DNA of 64,000 bases from Sympetrum striolatum. Taxonomy: Eukaryota > Arthropoda > Insecta > Odonata > Libellulidae. The position numbers and the translations under genes are program-made. A model generated the notes under the pieces. That model was not told the DNA's origin, made no database searches, and worked only from the letters and a program-made list of their open reading frames with translations. Shown here one piece after another: positions 27,501-42,500 of the stretch. The stretch lies in assembly GCA_947579665.1 (NCBI GenBank), contig OX388343.1, positions 92,422,254 through 92,486,253 on the forward strand, in the 5' to 3' direction. The first letter of the stretch is position 1; each line of letters begins with the position of its first letter.

Positions 27501-30500
27501 TGCTCGGATCTTATATTTTACTTTACCTGATGATAACTATGTATTAGTTCAAACCATCATATTTTTCAATTACAATCTGTGGAAATATTGTTTTTTATTT
27601 GTTTCTATGGAATTATTGTGTAAAGTGTTTTCAGCACATTTGTGAAGTAATTCATTCTAAACAGTTGTTCATAAATGGTAAGTTCTTAAAGATACTTTCA
27701 ATGACATTTAGAAAACTGCATTATTTACGGTTACATAATGATCTTTGATTACTAGATGAATTATTTTAAGCAATATGAAACAGCGAGGCTTAATTGCTAT
27801 TCAATTGTGTTTATAATACCTATTGAGGGAAATTCAGTTTCATTCATTTGTTTTAACAACTGAGTGAAAAGAGTAAAATAATATCAATTGTTTGGTTTCA
27901 TTAAATGAGCCATGTATGTTTTCATGCTGTTTTCTAATTTAATTTAATTCATAAATATGAGAAAAACCCTATGTTTACAATTTTCAGTGAAGTAAAGGTT
28001 TTTTTGTAAAGAAAGACATTTAAATTAAGGAATGCATCTTATTATTTATTTTAGGTTGGTTCTGAAGGTCTTCCTGTCCAACAAAGTCCCTCTGTACCCA
28101 TAATGAACTCATTGGTGGCAGGGAACAAAGTTGTTTGTTTAGATAGGGTAGGAGTTCCTCCAGCAGAGCCAATGGACTGTAATCCAACTCCTGAGTCATC
28201 TCCAGAGAGGACTGGTGGTATGAATGCACCTGCAGAAGAGGATGTCCCAATGGCTGAGAGTGGCCCTTCTTTAAACCCTCAAGGCATGCACTCACCAGTG
28301 GAGGGGGGGGAGGAGCAAGATGGAGCAGGTGGCTTAAGTCATGAAGACCTGGCCCTTCTGTGTGATCTGTTTTATTTGCCATTTGAACATGGACATCAAG
28401 GTTTACAACTTTTACAAGAGTTTCATTGGTTGAAAGCAAATGCACATGTTGTCACCAGCTGCAGTAGAGGTAGTTCTGATGAGAGCAGTGATCCTGAGGT
28501 GGGTTTCAGTTTAATTTTTGCAGGTTGTACAATATAATGTCTGTGTTTTACTTGGGCAGAAACAGGCAAAATAAATAAATGGATTATTTACGTTTTCTGT
28601 GGTGAATAACTCTGCTAAATGCTTTCAAAGATATTAATATACAACAACACCTCAGTACTTGTGAAGGGTGTGTTTCTAATATTCCTTTAAATGCTGTCAT
28701 CCACCAATGAATATTTAGCTGTTATTAGAGTTCCTTTTCACACAACTTCACTTTCTTAAACTTAGTTTTGATAGTCATTCCTTTGGTTAAGACTATAATA
28801 CTGGGAATGGAACTTCCACAAAATGGAAATGTACATTTTTTTACCATAATCCCTCTTATCTGAGTTTCAGATTAGCAAGTTGGTAACATTTTTGAATATT
28901 CAAATTTTAAAGAATTCTAGGAAAATATAAGTTAGTGAATCTATCTGGTCATTAGGTGGACAGGTTTTGAGGCTGTTGATGTATTAATGAAATGAATTTT
29001 GCTTTAATTTATGTATAAAGTAATATAATTTCTATTCAGAAAAGGTTGTGTACTGTAATTCTGGAATGGAGATTATGATTAAATTTAAGCTTTTTTTCAT
29101 TAAAAACAATATTAAATTTAGAGCTACTTAGACATTTTCTTGTAAATAGGATGATTAGGGGATGCCATGCAAAATTTGGAGTAATACGTTGTACAAAATG
29201 TAGAGGAGAATTAGTTTTTTGTGCGTGAATGGTAAAAGGATGCAGTAGAAGGAATATCTTCCCATTTAATCTATTGCCATTTCACCCTTTAGTAGATGAA
29301 AACTCCCAAGGAAGGATCTTACTGGGGATTCTAAAACTACTTTTAGAGCAGTGCTTCCCAACAGGTGTGCTGTGAGTAAGCTCTTGCTGTGCTGCATATA
29401 ATCTGAGGGTAACATATTCTTCAACTTTCATTCTAGACAAGCAAGATGTTTTGTTGTTATTTGAAAGTCGTTAAGTAAAGTACTAATTTGTTGTATTTTC
29501 TCCCTATTGTTTGTCTCTTTTATAATTTTGAATTCATACTGAAACTAACAAATGTGTGATTAAGTTTGACTAAAAGTTTTATTTCGTACATGAGTGTGCC
29601 ATGGACAACAAAAGGTTGGGAAGCACTGGTCTTTGAATATCCTAAGTTCTTGTAATGGCTTAGGTTGCAACTTAAGAATATGTTATGGAATGGTTTTGTT
29701 AAATTTCACCTTTTCTTCCTTTAGTTTTATTACTCGTTCAGCTTCATTTGAATGGATCAGTGCTGTTTATAGTATGTCATGTTCCTTGACCCTTTTTAAA
29801 TAAAAATCCTCTTTTTTAGAAGTATCTATTTTCATGCATGGTTTTTCTTATTTCAGTCTGAGAGTCTTCAATTTGTTTTCTAACATAAACAACTCCATCA
29901 TTACATTTTCATGAAAATTAGTGATTTTCAAATTTTCTTCCTCCACCCCATAACTGCATGGAAGACCACACTGCATGATCAATGTGTTCAACGCTCAGAT
30001 TGGCCTAAAGATTGAGTTATTTTTGGGTGAATTGTGAAATGACTCATTGAAACATATTTTATTCATTACTCATGATAATAAACTCCATACTTATGCTATG
30101 TCAACGTTTGCGTTCACTTCATTTGGAAAAATTTACTTTTTTGTTTAGGGTTGAAGTATAAGAGGATCTTAGTTAGGCTACCTATTTTTCCAAAACATAT
30201 AGCATTAGCTTCAGTGCTCCTTACATGTGTTATAGTCTTAATATTTCTATTTAATACCTCTCCTAAAAAATTTCATTTGAGGTTCATGGAAGAAATTTTA
30301 TTCCAGCAAGCTGCTGAATGGGGATTAAGAGCCCGTCGCTTAGATGAAATGGCAGGATCACTTGACCAACTTTTTACTCGCCTTGCTCACTGCAATAATA
30401 GAGAATTGGTATATGATCTTTATCCCTATGTTTGGGATATGAGAGGAATTGTATCACTTCTGAATTCTTATGTTAAGTGGTTAGGTAAGTATTATTTGAC

Positions 30501-33500
30501 AATTCATTTGATTTATTTCTTACTTAGTTCAGTTGCATGCTCTTAATGTAGTTGGCTTAAGTAGTTGTTGTATTACATTTTCTTTATTAACAATTATTTG
30601 TAACCTAATCTGAGCAAATGAATTTTAATCTTTTGTAGTTCTGTACAGGGATTGAAGGCTGATGAATATTTAAAATTTTAAAACTTAAATTTTGCCAGTA
30701 AGTTCTGCTATCATTATTTAGTGTTTTAATCAATGTGTTAGAATATTATCATGTTATTGGCAGGTAATGGCAGCCTAGTAAAGTTGATGTTTGCTACATG
30801 TTCTGAGTGTTAGTAAATGTGATTACTCTATGCCCAGGAATGAATGTGCTGATTATAAATTTTAATAACTTAAGGTACAAAAATTATTTTGCTATAAATA
30901 TGCTGTTGATATAATTGTTGATCTATCTATCATCAATGATGTTTAGTTGCTCAGAAGATGTTTGCATGTTGCCTGTTGTTAAGCCTCTTAAAATGGAGCT
31001 CAGTTCTTAATTAGTTGCATTCTTATTTATTTTCAAGGAATAATAACACTCATCTTTTAAATAATAATTTCTATTTGATAGTTTTATATCATTCATTTAT
31101 CATGATAAATAATACATGTGAAGTAATTTTTAGTTAACCATATATATCAGCATCTTAAAATCATTTATGATATTACACTTTTATTGATTTAAATTTAATG
31201 TTCTTAACTACAGAAAGTGTTGACTTACATGCAAGTAGTATTCATGTTTGTTTATGATTACTTATCAGAAACCTTAAATTGATGTCCCTGAAGATGAATT
31301 TGATGAGTATAATAAGATAAATTAAGTATACTTGGGGTAAAATTCCCATATGGCCTATTAAAAGTCATTAATGGTATTAATATATTTTATTAGAAGAGAA
31401 GTTGGGGACAGAGCTACAGTATATAGATGATCTGCCCAAAAGTTTTGGGCCTTGTCCCAGACTTTCCTACTTAGATATCTTATTCCAATCAACTCAGCAG
31501 TCATGTTAATAACTTTCACTTTTTATCTCTGCATCCTCCTCTTTTCTTTCCTTCCATTTGGGTGTGCAGCTGCCGGCCAAGTTCCACAGATGGTGTCTAC
31601 GTACGTCCAGGGAACATGTACATGTATGCATCTCTTGTTTTCCTTGCCAAATCTTGCTTCTTCAAAGCAACACATTTTAATCAAATTAAAATTTTTAATA
31701 TAATAGTGATAGATGCTGGATTGTTTACTTACAAACATTTTCAAAGAAAAGAAATCCAAAAGAAATATTTGAAGATAAGATAAAATTCAATCAATTCCTC
31801 TTTGGAAAAAAATGATTATATCACACCTTATGAAGTTAGTTATAGATGCACTTAGCAAGCCACATGTACACTCAAGATACACCATTTACTCACTCTTTCT
31901 CATATATGCTTTGAAATCGCATATGAAAAGCCCAATTGCCGATTCTTGGATAATATTTTCAGCTATATACTTCTTTGCTGATGTATTTTAAACTGTATTT
32001 GTTGGCATAAGCATCACACTTTTTTATCATTCGTTACTTAATCTCTTTTTTATGTATGAGTATTCCACTTGAAAGAAAAGGATTGATAGTAGTAATATGG
32101 AGATAGGAACTAGCATCTGAGTGAAAGAAATAAATTTAAATTCTCAGAGATGTATTTCTAATTTCGAATTGTGTTAACAATACCTTTTCTAATGTTTTGC
32201 TTTAGTGTAAATTCAGAACTTTAGGTGATACTTGGGAAGTTAAGGAGAATGTGAATATCCTAAACAGCTTTGATCATAAGGTCAGCACATAGGTTTCCTT
32301 ATTGCCTCACTGGCCTTTTGATTCTGCATTGGTTTAGGTACCCCTGAATTCAGGTAGCTATCCAATTTTTCATAGCTTAGGTGTAACTTCATGGCCTCCT
32401 CCTGGGAATCAAAGTGCCACTTAGGGTAATGGTGAATTTTGGGATCTTGACAACCTTATTTAGTAATGTTGGATTATTGTAAAGGACTGCAGTGTTATAA
32501 GGAAATTTCATTCAGAAAATTTCCCAATAATTCATTCTTTTCTCAGTTTTAGTCATTTATAATATTTATGCATTTTTGGCTGAAAGATAGGTAAATTGTT
32601 GGTAAATTCAGTATAAGACAACTCTACAACAAGAGAACTTTTCCTTGTTGCAGAGATCACATGGTTGTTTTCAGTTTTACTATATTTGTTAGGATAGAGG
32701 CAAGTTTGATAGACTATCTGGAGGTCGGAGGTTTTTCAGTTAAAAATTGTTTCTGGAATGTACAAATGTAGCAGTTTTTGGGTAGGAAGGTATCTTTAAT
32801 TCTCCTTAGACTGGGGCATTGAATGAAAGGAATTGGAATATTTTGTTGTACTATCTCTAAGATATTTTAGTGTTCTCCTAATTGAGTCAGTCTTTCAACC
32901 AAAGCCTCCTTATTAAAGTGTGATGTTTAAATTATAAAATGCAGTATGTGCTTCCACTGCATACAGTGAGTTAGTATTTATGCTAGTATAAGCATAGATT
33001 GAAATTTACGTTTGAATCTATGTACATGTATAACTTCTTGTATGCAGTAGATATGCTATAAAATATGATTGGCATGCCACCCTTGTATTCTGATTCCCTA
33101 TGAAATCCTTAAAGTCGATAAATAATTTACTTAATTAAAATCGTCTATCTTCTTTCTCTTGCAAGTCTGATATTTGAAACTACTTACTCTATTTCCCAGC
33201 CTATAAGACGCACTTTTTTTACTCCAAAATTTGCTCTAAAATCAGTCTGTGTCTTATGCACCGATGGTATGCAGGTAACTCTGTCCTATAATAAGCAAGC
33301 CGATTCGCCAGGATAAATGCGTCCCATTAAGTATTTTTTACCGTACCAGGCATTGAAAATAGTTCAGTTAATTACAAATTTCGATAATAACACGTTTTTC
33401 CGTAAGTAGTAAGGAATTCAGTTTTAATATTTTGATGACAGAACTTCCTTTAAAAAAAATCCCAGGTAAATCGGAAATGCATACAATGTAGCACATTTAG

Positions 33501-36500
33501 TTTAATCTCGCATGTGGTGCTGCTGCAAAACTTATACACATTGGGCTAACGGAGATTTTATCCCTATGCTAATACATTGTACCTCTCGTGATAAAGAGTT
33601 TACCGGCACTCAATCTTATGTAACAAAGTATGAGTTTTATTTTGTAAATTCTTACCGAAAAAATCGAGGTGCGTCTTATAGGCCGGGAAATACGGTATAG
33701 AAGGAAATCCCCTCTTGTTATCTATTGCAACTGCTGGAATTTAAAGTGAAGTATAAACTTCTTTCAATACAAGCTCGTGTGCATTTCATCTTATAGATGA
33801 AAGGAATGAGCATGAAGTAGTCTTTAGATGTAAAAATGCCAGTGAATAAACTAAGGCAGGATGCATTTGTCATGACTTTTATACTCGCACCACAATTTAG
33901 GGTTCCTTGTAAATGATACACTACCACGAAGTTGTTTTAATTCAGTTTCTGTTACTTCCTCTAAGTTAACCTCTTTGAAGAAAACTATGTTGATGTTTTC
34001 TTGAGCAGCTTATTGTCTTTACATTCCTTAAAAAAAATCTTTATTTAAAATACAAATTGTTTACTTTTTGTATATTAATAATTACTAATTCATTTCTAAA
34101 GAATGAGCAGGGCCTGTTATTGTAAAGCTGCAAACATCTACCTAGAATTGATGAACTGACTTGGTTTACAGGTATACTTTACATTGCCATGAAGTTAAGC
34201 ATTTTGTGATTAAATTTTTCACAGTTGATTATCAGGAAAATAACATGATATGAATCGGTAATTCAAGTTAATCTCCTTAATTTTAGTATGTATGTGCAAA
34301 TATACTGCTTAGAGTTGAAAAAAGATGTCTAATGAAAATGGAAATACTATTATTTTTCTTTATCATTTTAATGTTTTGTTGAAAATTGAATGCCAGAATT
34401 TTTAATTGAGTTCCCATTATGTTGGCAGACACCCGTGGGATTTGTTTTCATATGAAGCTTGGCACCAAATCGTTTGATCCAGGATGGGTGGGAATATTCT
34501 GCCTAAGGGATGTTTTCAGAGGGGTTTCCCTCCCTTCTAGGGCTGATGAGTGTTCCCCTCAAAAGAAGTTGCCGTTCCCTTTGTAATTTTTTGTTTGCTT
34601 TTGACTATGTGTATAGCGTATGTTGTATTTCTATATCATATTGTAATCCACTGTCACCAGGTCTTGCACCTACTTGTAGTGATATGTCTAATAATAATAT
34701 AAGGCAGCGTTCACACTGAGGCGATATACGATTAGCAATACATCGCTATATATATCGTAAGTGATATATTGCTGAGGTTCACGCTAGAGCGATATGATTC
34801 GGGCAACAAAAATGTGCTGAGGGCTTCGTTCTTACAGCTGGAAGAAAGGAAGAGTTAAAAATTTTTCTCGATATGCTTCATTGCTGGCATTGTAATTTTC
34901 ATATTTATAAAATTAGAACTTAATATGATCGACATGATTTAGCTTTACCTGGTGGAATGCCAAAGATATATAGTGAAAAACTTAGTAGTTTCCTCTGGAA
35001 CTTCACCGAGTTGGAACCAGTTGGAAGTAAAATCTATGTGGTACATACAAATATTTTTCATTTAATATCTTGGAATGTAATGCTTACTAGTATTTGCGGC
35101 CAGGGTATTTGTATTTAGTTTGTCGAAATGGGAAAGTCACAATGAAGAAAAATGTTGATGATGAAAATTATGAAGACCAAAATGAGAAAAAAAAAACAAG
35201 AAATAAAATTAACAACAGTGGGGATCAAACTCCTTTGCTCTACTCAAAATTTTAAGCTAAGGAATGGTGTTATAGTCAGCATTATAACAGTAGTGTAAAT
35301 TTGGTCGAAACTTGAGTTGAAAGTTTCTGTTGTAGGAAAAAAATATATGTTTCAGCCAAATTCGCGCTACTGTTATAACGTTTACTATTATAGCCCTGCA
35401 CAGCGTAGAAGTTGGATTTCACTTTCCATGAAAACTACTGCCTGTAAAACCCTAGTTTGGGGGTAATTAGTCATTCTTGACTGGAAATCTGTCTAACTAT
35501 CTAAGTTTTATTGTCATATTACTATCAAATCACTGCCGATGGTGTGTATTCTCTTTGTTAGTTTTCAGAGCAATAAGTGTGCTGGTAAATTGAGGAGTAA
35601 AAATGAGGAGAAGGTGAGGAAATCATCGGTTCATCTGTATGATTTGGCTAATGTGTGTTACAGTTCGACAGTTGTTACTCGGGAATTGTCTGTACACAAA
35701 GTATAATTCAGGAAATTTTTCCGTATGAGTCCAGGGAGTGAAATTTCACAAACATGGATACATTCTCACATAAATAACAAAGAGGAAGACCAAACTCATG
35801 TCTCTTCTTCTATTCGCCATGTTGAAAATCTCAGATATCATACGATACATATCACCAGGCGACCAGTATGCACCACAGTAAGTGATACATTGCAGGCGAT
35901 ATATCACATGGTAGCTTCAGTATGAACCTGTTCTATCACCTCCCTTAAGTTGTGTGTATCCTCTCAAATGGTATCGCTATCACATATCACCTACAAAATA
36001 TCGCTTATTGTATATCGCCTCAGTGTGAACGCTGCCTAAGAGATATAAGCAATGGTGATTTGGATTCCCAGGGTAACTTCTTCCCCACCCTCGCTATAGA
36101 ATCATTGCTTATGAAGCGTATGAATGAAAAATATCTCAAAAAAGCAATTTGATATGAATTAGGATTATCTTATTATATACCGTATTTACTCAAAAATAAC
36201 ATGCACCCTCTTGGGTTTTATTTTGCTCAAAAATCAGGTTGCGCACTAGAATCGACAGCACACTAAATTCGGGCACAATACTAATCGTTCACATGTCCCA
36301 TAGCACAGGGAAGGCTGGATCCTTGGCTCACCCTGTTTCTAGGTAACTCTTCAAACGTTCCACCAATGCACTATTTGTTTGTGTTTTACACTATGTTTTC
36401 GCTATAAGAGCCCCAGTAGACTACAGACTAAACTGTCAGCCAATAGTTTGTAATTGAAAAGGGAATTGGCTACCCCATCAAAATTTTTAAACGACTGATT

Positions 36501-39500
36501 TTGAATTGGTTAACTTACACACTTATGTAGAACTTAAGGACAGTGTAGATGACTACCAGCATTTCGTTTACATTGTGTATGCGTATAAATATACGTATAT
36601 AGAGCGTGTTTATGTATTGTAAACACGTATGGCGTGGCCTCATATCTTAAGGTGCGCTTTAGATTCGCAAGCAATTGATTTTTCAATTTCTGATGCTCAA
36701 ATTTTGGGGCATGCATTACATTCCATGGCACGTTATTTTCTAGTAAATATGGTACCATTACGTTTCCACGATTATTGAACAATTTTCTACATTTTATATT
36801 AGAGGACACACCTTAGTTTTGGTGTATGTATGCATTTTGAAGCATTTGCGAAAGGATTAAAAACCCTACAGTTCCATTCTGTTGCACTCACTGCCCTTTG
36901 ATTTGAGAGGATGGACGTTTAGTATTAGAAATTGGCTATAACAAGTATTTTTTCAATTTTTGTCAGCTCTCGTTATAATGCACTTCTACTGAATGTCTCT
37001 AATAGTTATCCATTGGAAGTTTACAATTTAGTTGCAAATGTAACATTGAAATTTTATTTTGATCTTAACTTCTACCTAATAAAACCAAGCTAAGGGAATA
37101 AGGTGGTTTGCAGAAAGTTAAAGTTTATGTGGAGTCTTAATTCTATTTGCATTCATTTCAATGGAATTTTTGTGGTCTTAGAAAAATCAGGGCTTACTCG
37201 ATAATGTCTTCATGTCTGAAAACATTGCTAATTATATGATTAATTCCTTTGAAAAATAAAACAACATAATTTTATGACATTAAAGTTCGAGGTTATTTTA
37301 GTTTTGTCTTTGGCTAAATATGACAATAATAAATATTAAATCCATGTTTTAATTTGGTAAAATAGTTCATGGTTGCTGTAACCTGGCTCTTTACTCCTCA
37401 GGTTAAAGTGCATTCAAATTTTTCTATCTTTTTTCTAGTCCTTTGCAGCATCACCAGTTTAAATTAACTATTTTTCTATTCCTAAAGTACTGAGAGTATC
37501 TTTTAATATTTAAAACAGTCAACTCCTTGCTCTATACGCATGATTAATGTACCAGAGTAATGTTGCTATTTGCTTTACATTGCATGCATGCTCTGTTAAT
37601 TTTTTTATGCTAAGCTAATGTGGATAATTTAAGCAGTTAGTCAGTGTTTTGTATTTCATAGCTAATTACTGTTTAATGTTTTTCTTGAAGGAAGCTAGTA
37701 ATAATTGATTGTGAAGTAATAAATGTGGTTTATTCATTATAACTAATAGTCATCTAAGGATTGTTCTTATACTTAAGAGCTTAGTTTTGTTGTTTTAAGA
37801 ATGTCCATAATGATGATGATTAAATACATTTAATTTAATTGACTTGAAACAAAAAACTCAGGATTACAAACTCAAGTATTTAATATGGAAGTCATCTTTA
37901 CTTAATATCTGCATTTGTAATCTTTTGTCCTTGTTTAAAACTCGATTGATTTAATTTGATAAATAGCAACTGAAATTAAGATATAAAATTCAAATCATTG
38001 TATAATATATTTACTCTAAACCTTTTAACATTTTCTACAGGTGGTTTTCATCTGTCGTTACCAATGACCATTTGCATTTAAGACAAATTAATTTTCAAGT
38101 TTTGCGAGTGTATGTTTTCCTAAAATCTCGGCAACCAAAAGGCTCACAACTTTCAAACATTTGTTAAATAGATATTGTTTATCTTAATTCATTGGTTTCC
38201 ATCATACTATAAAATACTTAGTATTTGGGAAATATATAATTAACCAAATATGTGCACACATTGTATTTTAATAGTTTATTTCTGACTGACTTACTTGACT
38301 TGCATCCAGATAAACTTACATCTAGTTAAGTATGCATCTGTTGGTCAATGGAAGTTGCATCTTAGTGAAGATATGATTTGAGTAGGAATACTAATGTGAA
38401 TATAGCCTATGGTAGCTCAAAATTTAGATTTTAATCAGAAAAAGCTTAATTAATTGTGAGGAGATTCATATCATCCATAAAGGTGCAGGTATGCATATGC
38501 ACAGTTGGTGCATCCATGTTTTCTTTTTGAGAACCAGTCTTCTTATCAGCAGGGGTTCCCTTGTCTGCCATGCTCTACTAGTTGCCCAATGTGGCAGCCT
38601 GCGCATATATTCAAGTATTCTTGGCACTCAATTTTTTACTGAGTTTTGCAGATCGTGGTATGAGAATTAATTTTTGTCTATTGCAGTCATATTGGCATTT
38701 TTCCTACAAACATCAAAATTTCTTCCAAAATAACTCCTATGTTTTGTCATGATTTTATTATGCTGTGGTAACACATTTTATGCCACACAAGAATTGTCTG
38801 ATGAACACCATTGTGTACATGTGTATTGTTATTTTAAAGCCATGGTACCCAGGATTACATATGATGGAATTCCCTTCATTGCTGCAAAGCAGGATGCCCA
38901 TCTTAAACTTTTTCTATTTCTAACAGAATCAAACAGTGGTATACCACGTGGTTATCAACAGCTATATTCTTCAACTCAGAACAGTTTGTACTGTGCCGAG
39001 TGCATTGTGATACTTTGTATGCAAGATTTTGTTCACATATCACGCTGGAGCATTTACATTCAACATTCTTACTTCATGGGGTCAAACAACTCATTGTGGT
39101 TGTGAAAGTAAAGATTGTCAAAGCATGTCAACTAAATATACCCTACATGGTCCCCTCATGCCTAGTTTATAATGTTTTAACCAGCCACCATTATGCTACG
39201 AAAGTACAATTTTGCCCCAAGTACTCTAATCCCATCCTTCTCCCCTCAATTCACATCCCAGGAGAGGCAAGGTACAGAGCAGCAGAGTGAGGGTAGATAA
39301 ACAATGGTAAGATGCAGGTGATCTTATTGAAATACTTTTTCAATATTTTTAAATATGAAAAACCCACTTCAGGTTTGGCATGTTACTGCTTCCTTAATAT
39401 TACCAGAACAGACAAAATAAAATTTGCATAGAAATACACATAGTGAACAGAAAAGGTTAATGTAATTTGGTAGCTATAGTTTGGTCCCTAGTAGATTCAA

Positions 39501-42500
39501 AAAATATTTTATCTGGCAGGATTTAAGAGCGCACATTGGCTATATTTTTATTAATTTATTCGTTATTCACTATTTAAAATATATTATTTGGTAACAAGAT
39601 ACAACCTATATGTGTCTAAGATGAGAAATTAAATTCTCTTGCCCTGAAAAATTTATGTTGCTGAGTGGCACAACTCCATTAGAGCAAAAAATCCATAAGT
39701 AGAGGGAACATTTCTCTCTAATCATCTTTATCGAAATAGTTATCAATGCTATCAGATTTTGGTTTGAGAGATTACGTCAAAATCTGTGAGAAACCACATG
39801 ATGTGTACAGCAAAAGTGAAGTTGTGCTAAATTCCACTCACTGTATTGCAGCTCACAAAACCTAACCCCTGATTTCCCATTTACATAATTGTTTCCCAAA
39901 GGTGATTTGCCAACAGGGACTTTTGGAAATATAACATAATGATAACATGAAATAACTTTCACAGTTGGTGAGGAAAATACCTGTGTATATCTATCTCGAT
40001 TGGTACTTTCATTTTTCATCTCTTAATTTTTCCAAGTAAAAAGGACTTAAAAAAGGTCTGATGGGGCTGAGAATGGAATCCGGGATATTCCTCTATCCAG
40101 GAGGCTGCCTTAACCAACTAAGCTACCCGGCCAGAACATTTTAACAAGCCAAAATGTTCTGGCCGGGTACCCTAGTTGGTTAAGGCAGCTTCTTAGATAG
40201 AGGAAGATCCCAGGTAAGATTCCCAGCCCCATCAGACTTTTTTCAAGTCTGTTTTTCTTTGAGATATTTCTTAAGTGCACGCCCTTTTGTGCATAGAAAC
40301 TTTAACCCTTTCCTTATCTCTTAATGTTGTTAATCCTGTTTTGACCGTGAATAATTTGACAGAGTAATTCAAGTATTGAACACACTTATATTAAAACTTA
40401 AGTTTAATATAAGAGAAGTTGAAAATTAGAGGCTAGCAGCCTGGGAGAATGTTATACCTGCCAAAACTATCTGCAGTAGTAGCAGATACAGATAGGTAAA
40501 GAAAATCACACTTGAAAAGTTAAATCCAAATAAATTCTGGTTTTTAACTTTGAACATACCTTTTTTGTCATATTTGAAGGCTCTTACCAATTTTTAAAAT
40601 GGTACGCAACATAGACGAAGAAACAACAAAGATTTAAGCAATCATTTCATTTGGGCTAAATGTATTATTGCCAATTATTTTAATGTATTTCATATAAATA
40701 GTTCTAGAAGTATGTTGAAATTTAAGAGAATAGACCAAAAACAGAAATCCTTCAAATTAATTCGGACAGATAGGTCCCATTTTGGACAGTTTCAGTTTTA
40801 CAACTTTTTGGCAAGTTTTTTGTCCTTAGTTACACATTCTTTATCATTTTTGAGTGGTACTATACAATTTTTTCTTCTCATCAAATCATCAACCGTAAGT
40901 TATCAAATCCTTGGTGATTATTTATTTACTAAAATCCATCATCCCCTCTCAAATAAACACTAGGTACTGATGCAAACAGGAAGAGGGGCTACTAGGATAT
41001 ATATTTCGCCAAAGATTTGATGATTTAAAAAAATTAATTACATTTATATTTGGCAATTAAGGTATTCCTATAAAATGCTTAAGGTAAATGCATGTTAATA
41101 TTTCATCTTGTTTATGTAAACGCAGTGTTTTAGAGCACATGACTGTACTGATTTTACAGTCCTGTGATTGAATTAGCTTATAACTATTGTACAAAATGTA
41201 TATATTTTTCATTCTGTCAATTTAAGGCTTGATAATTTTATTTAGCAGATGAATTATTTATATTTGGTATAATTTTGGAAGTCCATGGCTATGATATGAT
41301 TTTCTACGTCTCTAATTAAAAATATATTGTCACAATAAATGCTGTTTAAGTTTAAAAATTTTATGGTGTACACCATTCTTAGAATTAGTAATTGCATTTA
41401 AATTTCATTTTAATAAAATATTCTCATATTGAATGATTGAGAAGTTTTATTTACTTCTACGTATTAAGAGATTAGTTAAAAAAGGCTTATCACAATTAAT
41501 ATTATTGTTGTTTCTTTTCATAACATCTAATTCATATTTTAAAATTTAATTGGATGAAGTTTCTTGAAAATACACTACATTAAGACAAACCTATTTTCTG
41601 GGATTGTAATATTCCTTCTTGGTACTCATTTTTTTATAGTCCGTCTTTCCTCAGTTATCGTTCAATGAATAAGAATTTTGATGCTTGAGAGTATATTGCC
41701 AATTTTTAACAGAAAAATGTGGATGTGGTATGGTGGTTGTAACAGATTTAGTCAATTTTTTCTTATTGTACAGTAGATGTTGCATCAGGTGGTTTGACTG
41801 TTAATCCTCAGATACTGTTCTTCTATAATATTTCTGGTTCATACAATGTTGTGCAGCATGTATGATGCTGTTATATGTGAAAAATGATGTTCTTCTTTGA
41901 GTTCTGTCTTAACTTAGCATTGTTTTTTCCTTAGTTAACTTTTTCATATTATTTATATTTTGGCTACTCCATAAAAATGTCTATTCATTTTCAATATGCT
42001 ATAACATTTTCAGAGCTTTTTTCCTTTGACAATCATGAGTCTGGATCAGCTATCTATGTAGTCCAAATATCCTCATGGCATCCATTTCTTTTACTGCCCT
42101 TATTATAAGATAAACATTGCAATATTATTTCCAAGCTAAATCATAATAAAAGTTGCATTTTGAGAAAGGGCTCTCCAAACTGGGTCCCAGTTGCTAGGTA
42201 TTGTGAAAATAGTATAGTGAAAAATGTTTAGAAATGGGAGATAGAAGAAACCACTCAATTGATGTCCAAGTAATATTGTTTAGTTTCTTTTTTGTATTGG
42301 GATTACAAAAGAAAATATGCAGACTTCTCACTGTTGGAATTTTGAATCTATAGAATATATAATTGTACTTTGTGTGAATTTAGGTCAACATTATTAGCAG
42401 CAGTTAATAAAATATACTGAAATAACATTAAAAGATTTTTGCCTCAAAATATATCCCAAGTTTTACATCACTTTACTTAAATGTTTGCTAAGTCATAATT

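Noticed and set aside
27340..27645. Second half of the 162-residue + frame
   Set aside because: Low-complexity C/T-rich DNA gives Ser/Pro/Phe-rich translation; no family pattern.
28020..28445. 141-residue minus-strand frame
   Set aside because: Complete shadow of the OGA exon 28055-28498, whose + strand reading matches the family.
30151..30306. Open frame upstream of an OGA stalk exon as extra coding sequence
   Set aside because: Hydrophobic translation with no OGA homology; the cag at 30304-30306 is a good acceptor and gives the family sequence at once.
31452..31783. Frames on both strands as an extra exon or gene
   Set aside because: Overlapping, no motif, not needed by the OGA frame, which joins 30484 to 43957 in phase.
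38749..39290. Two overlapping + frames of 118 and 96 residues
   Set aside because: No known motif, overlapping frames, deep inside an OGA intron; no splice signals to neighbours.
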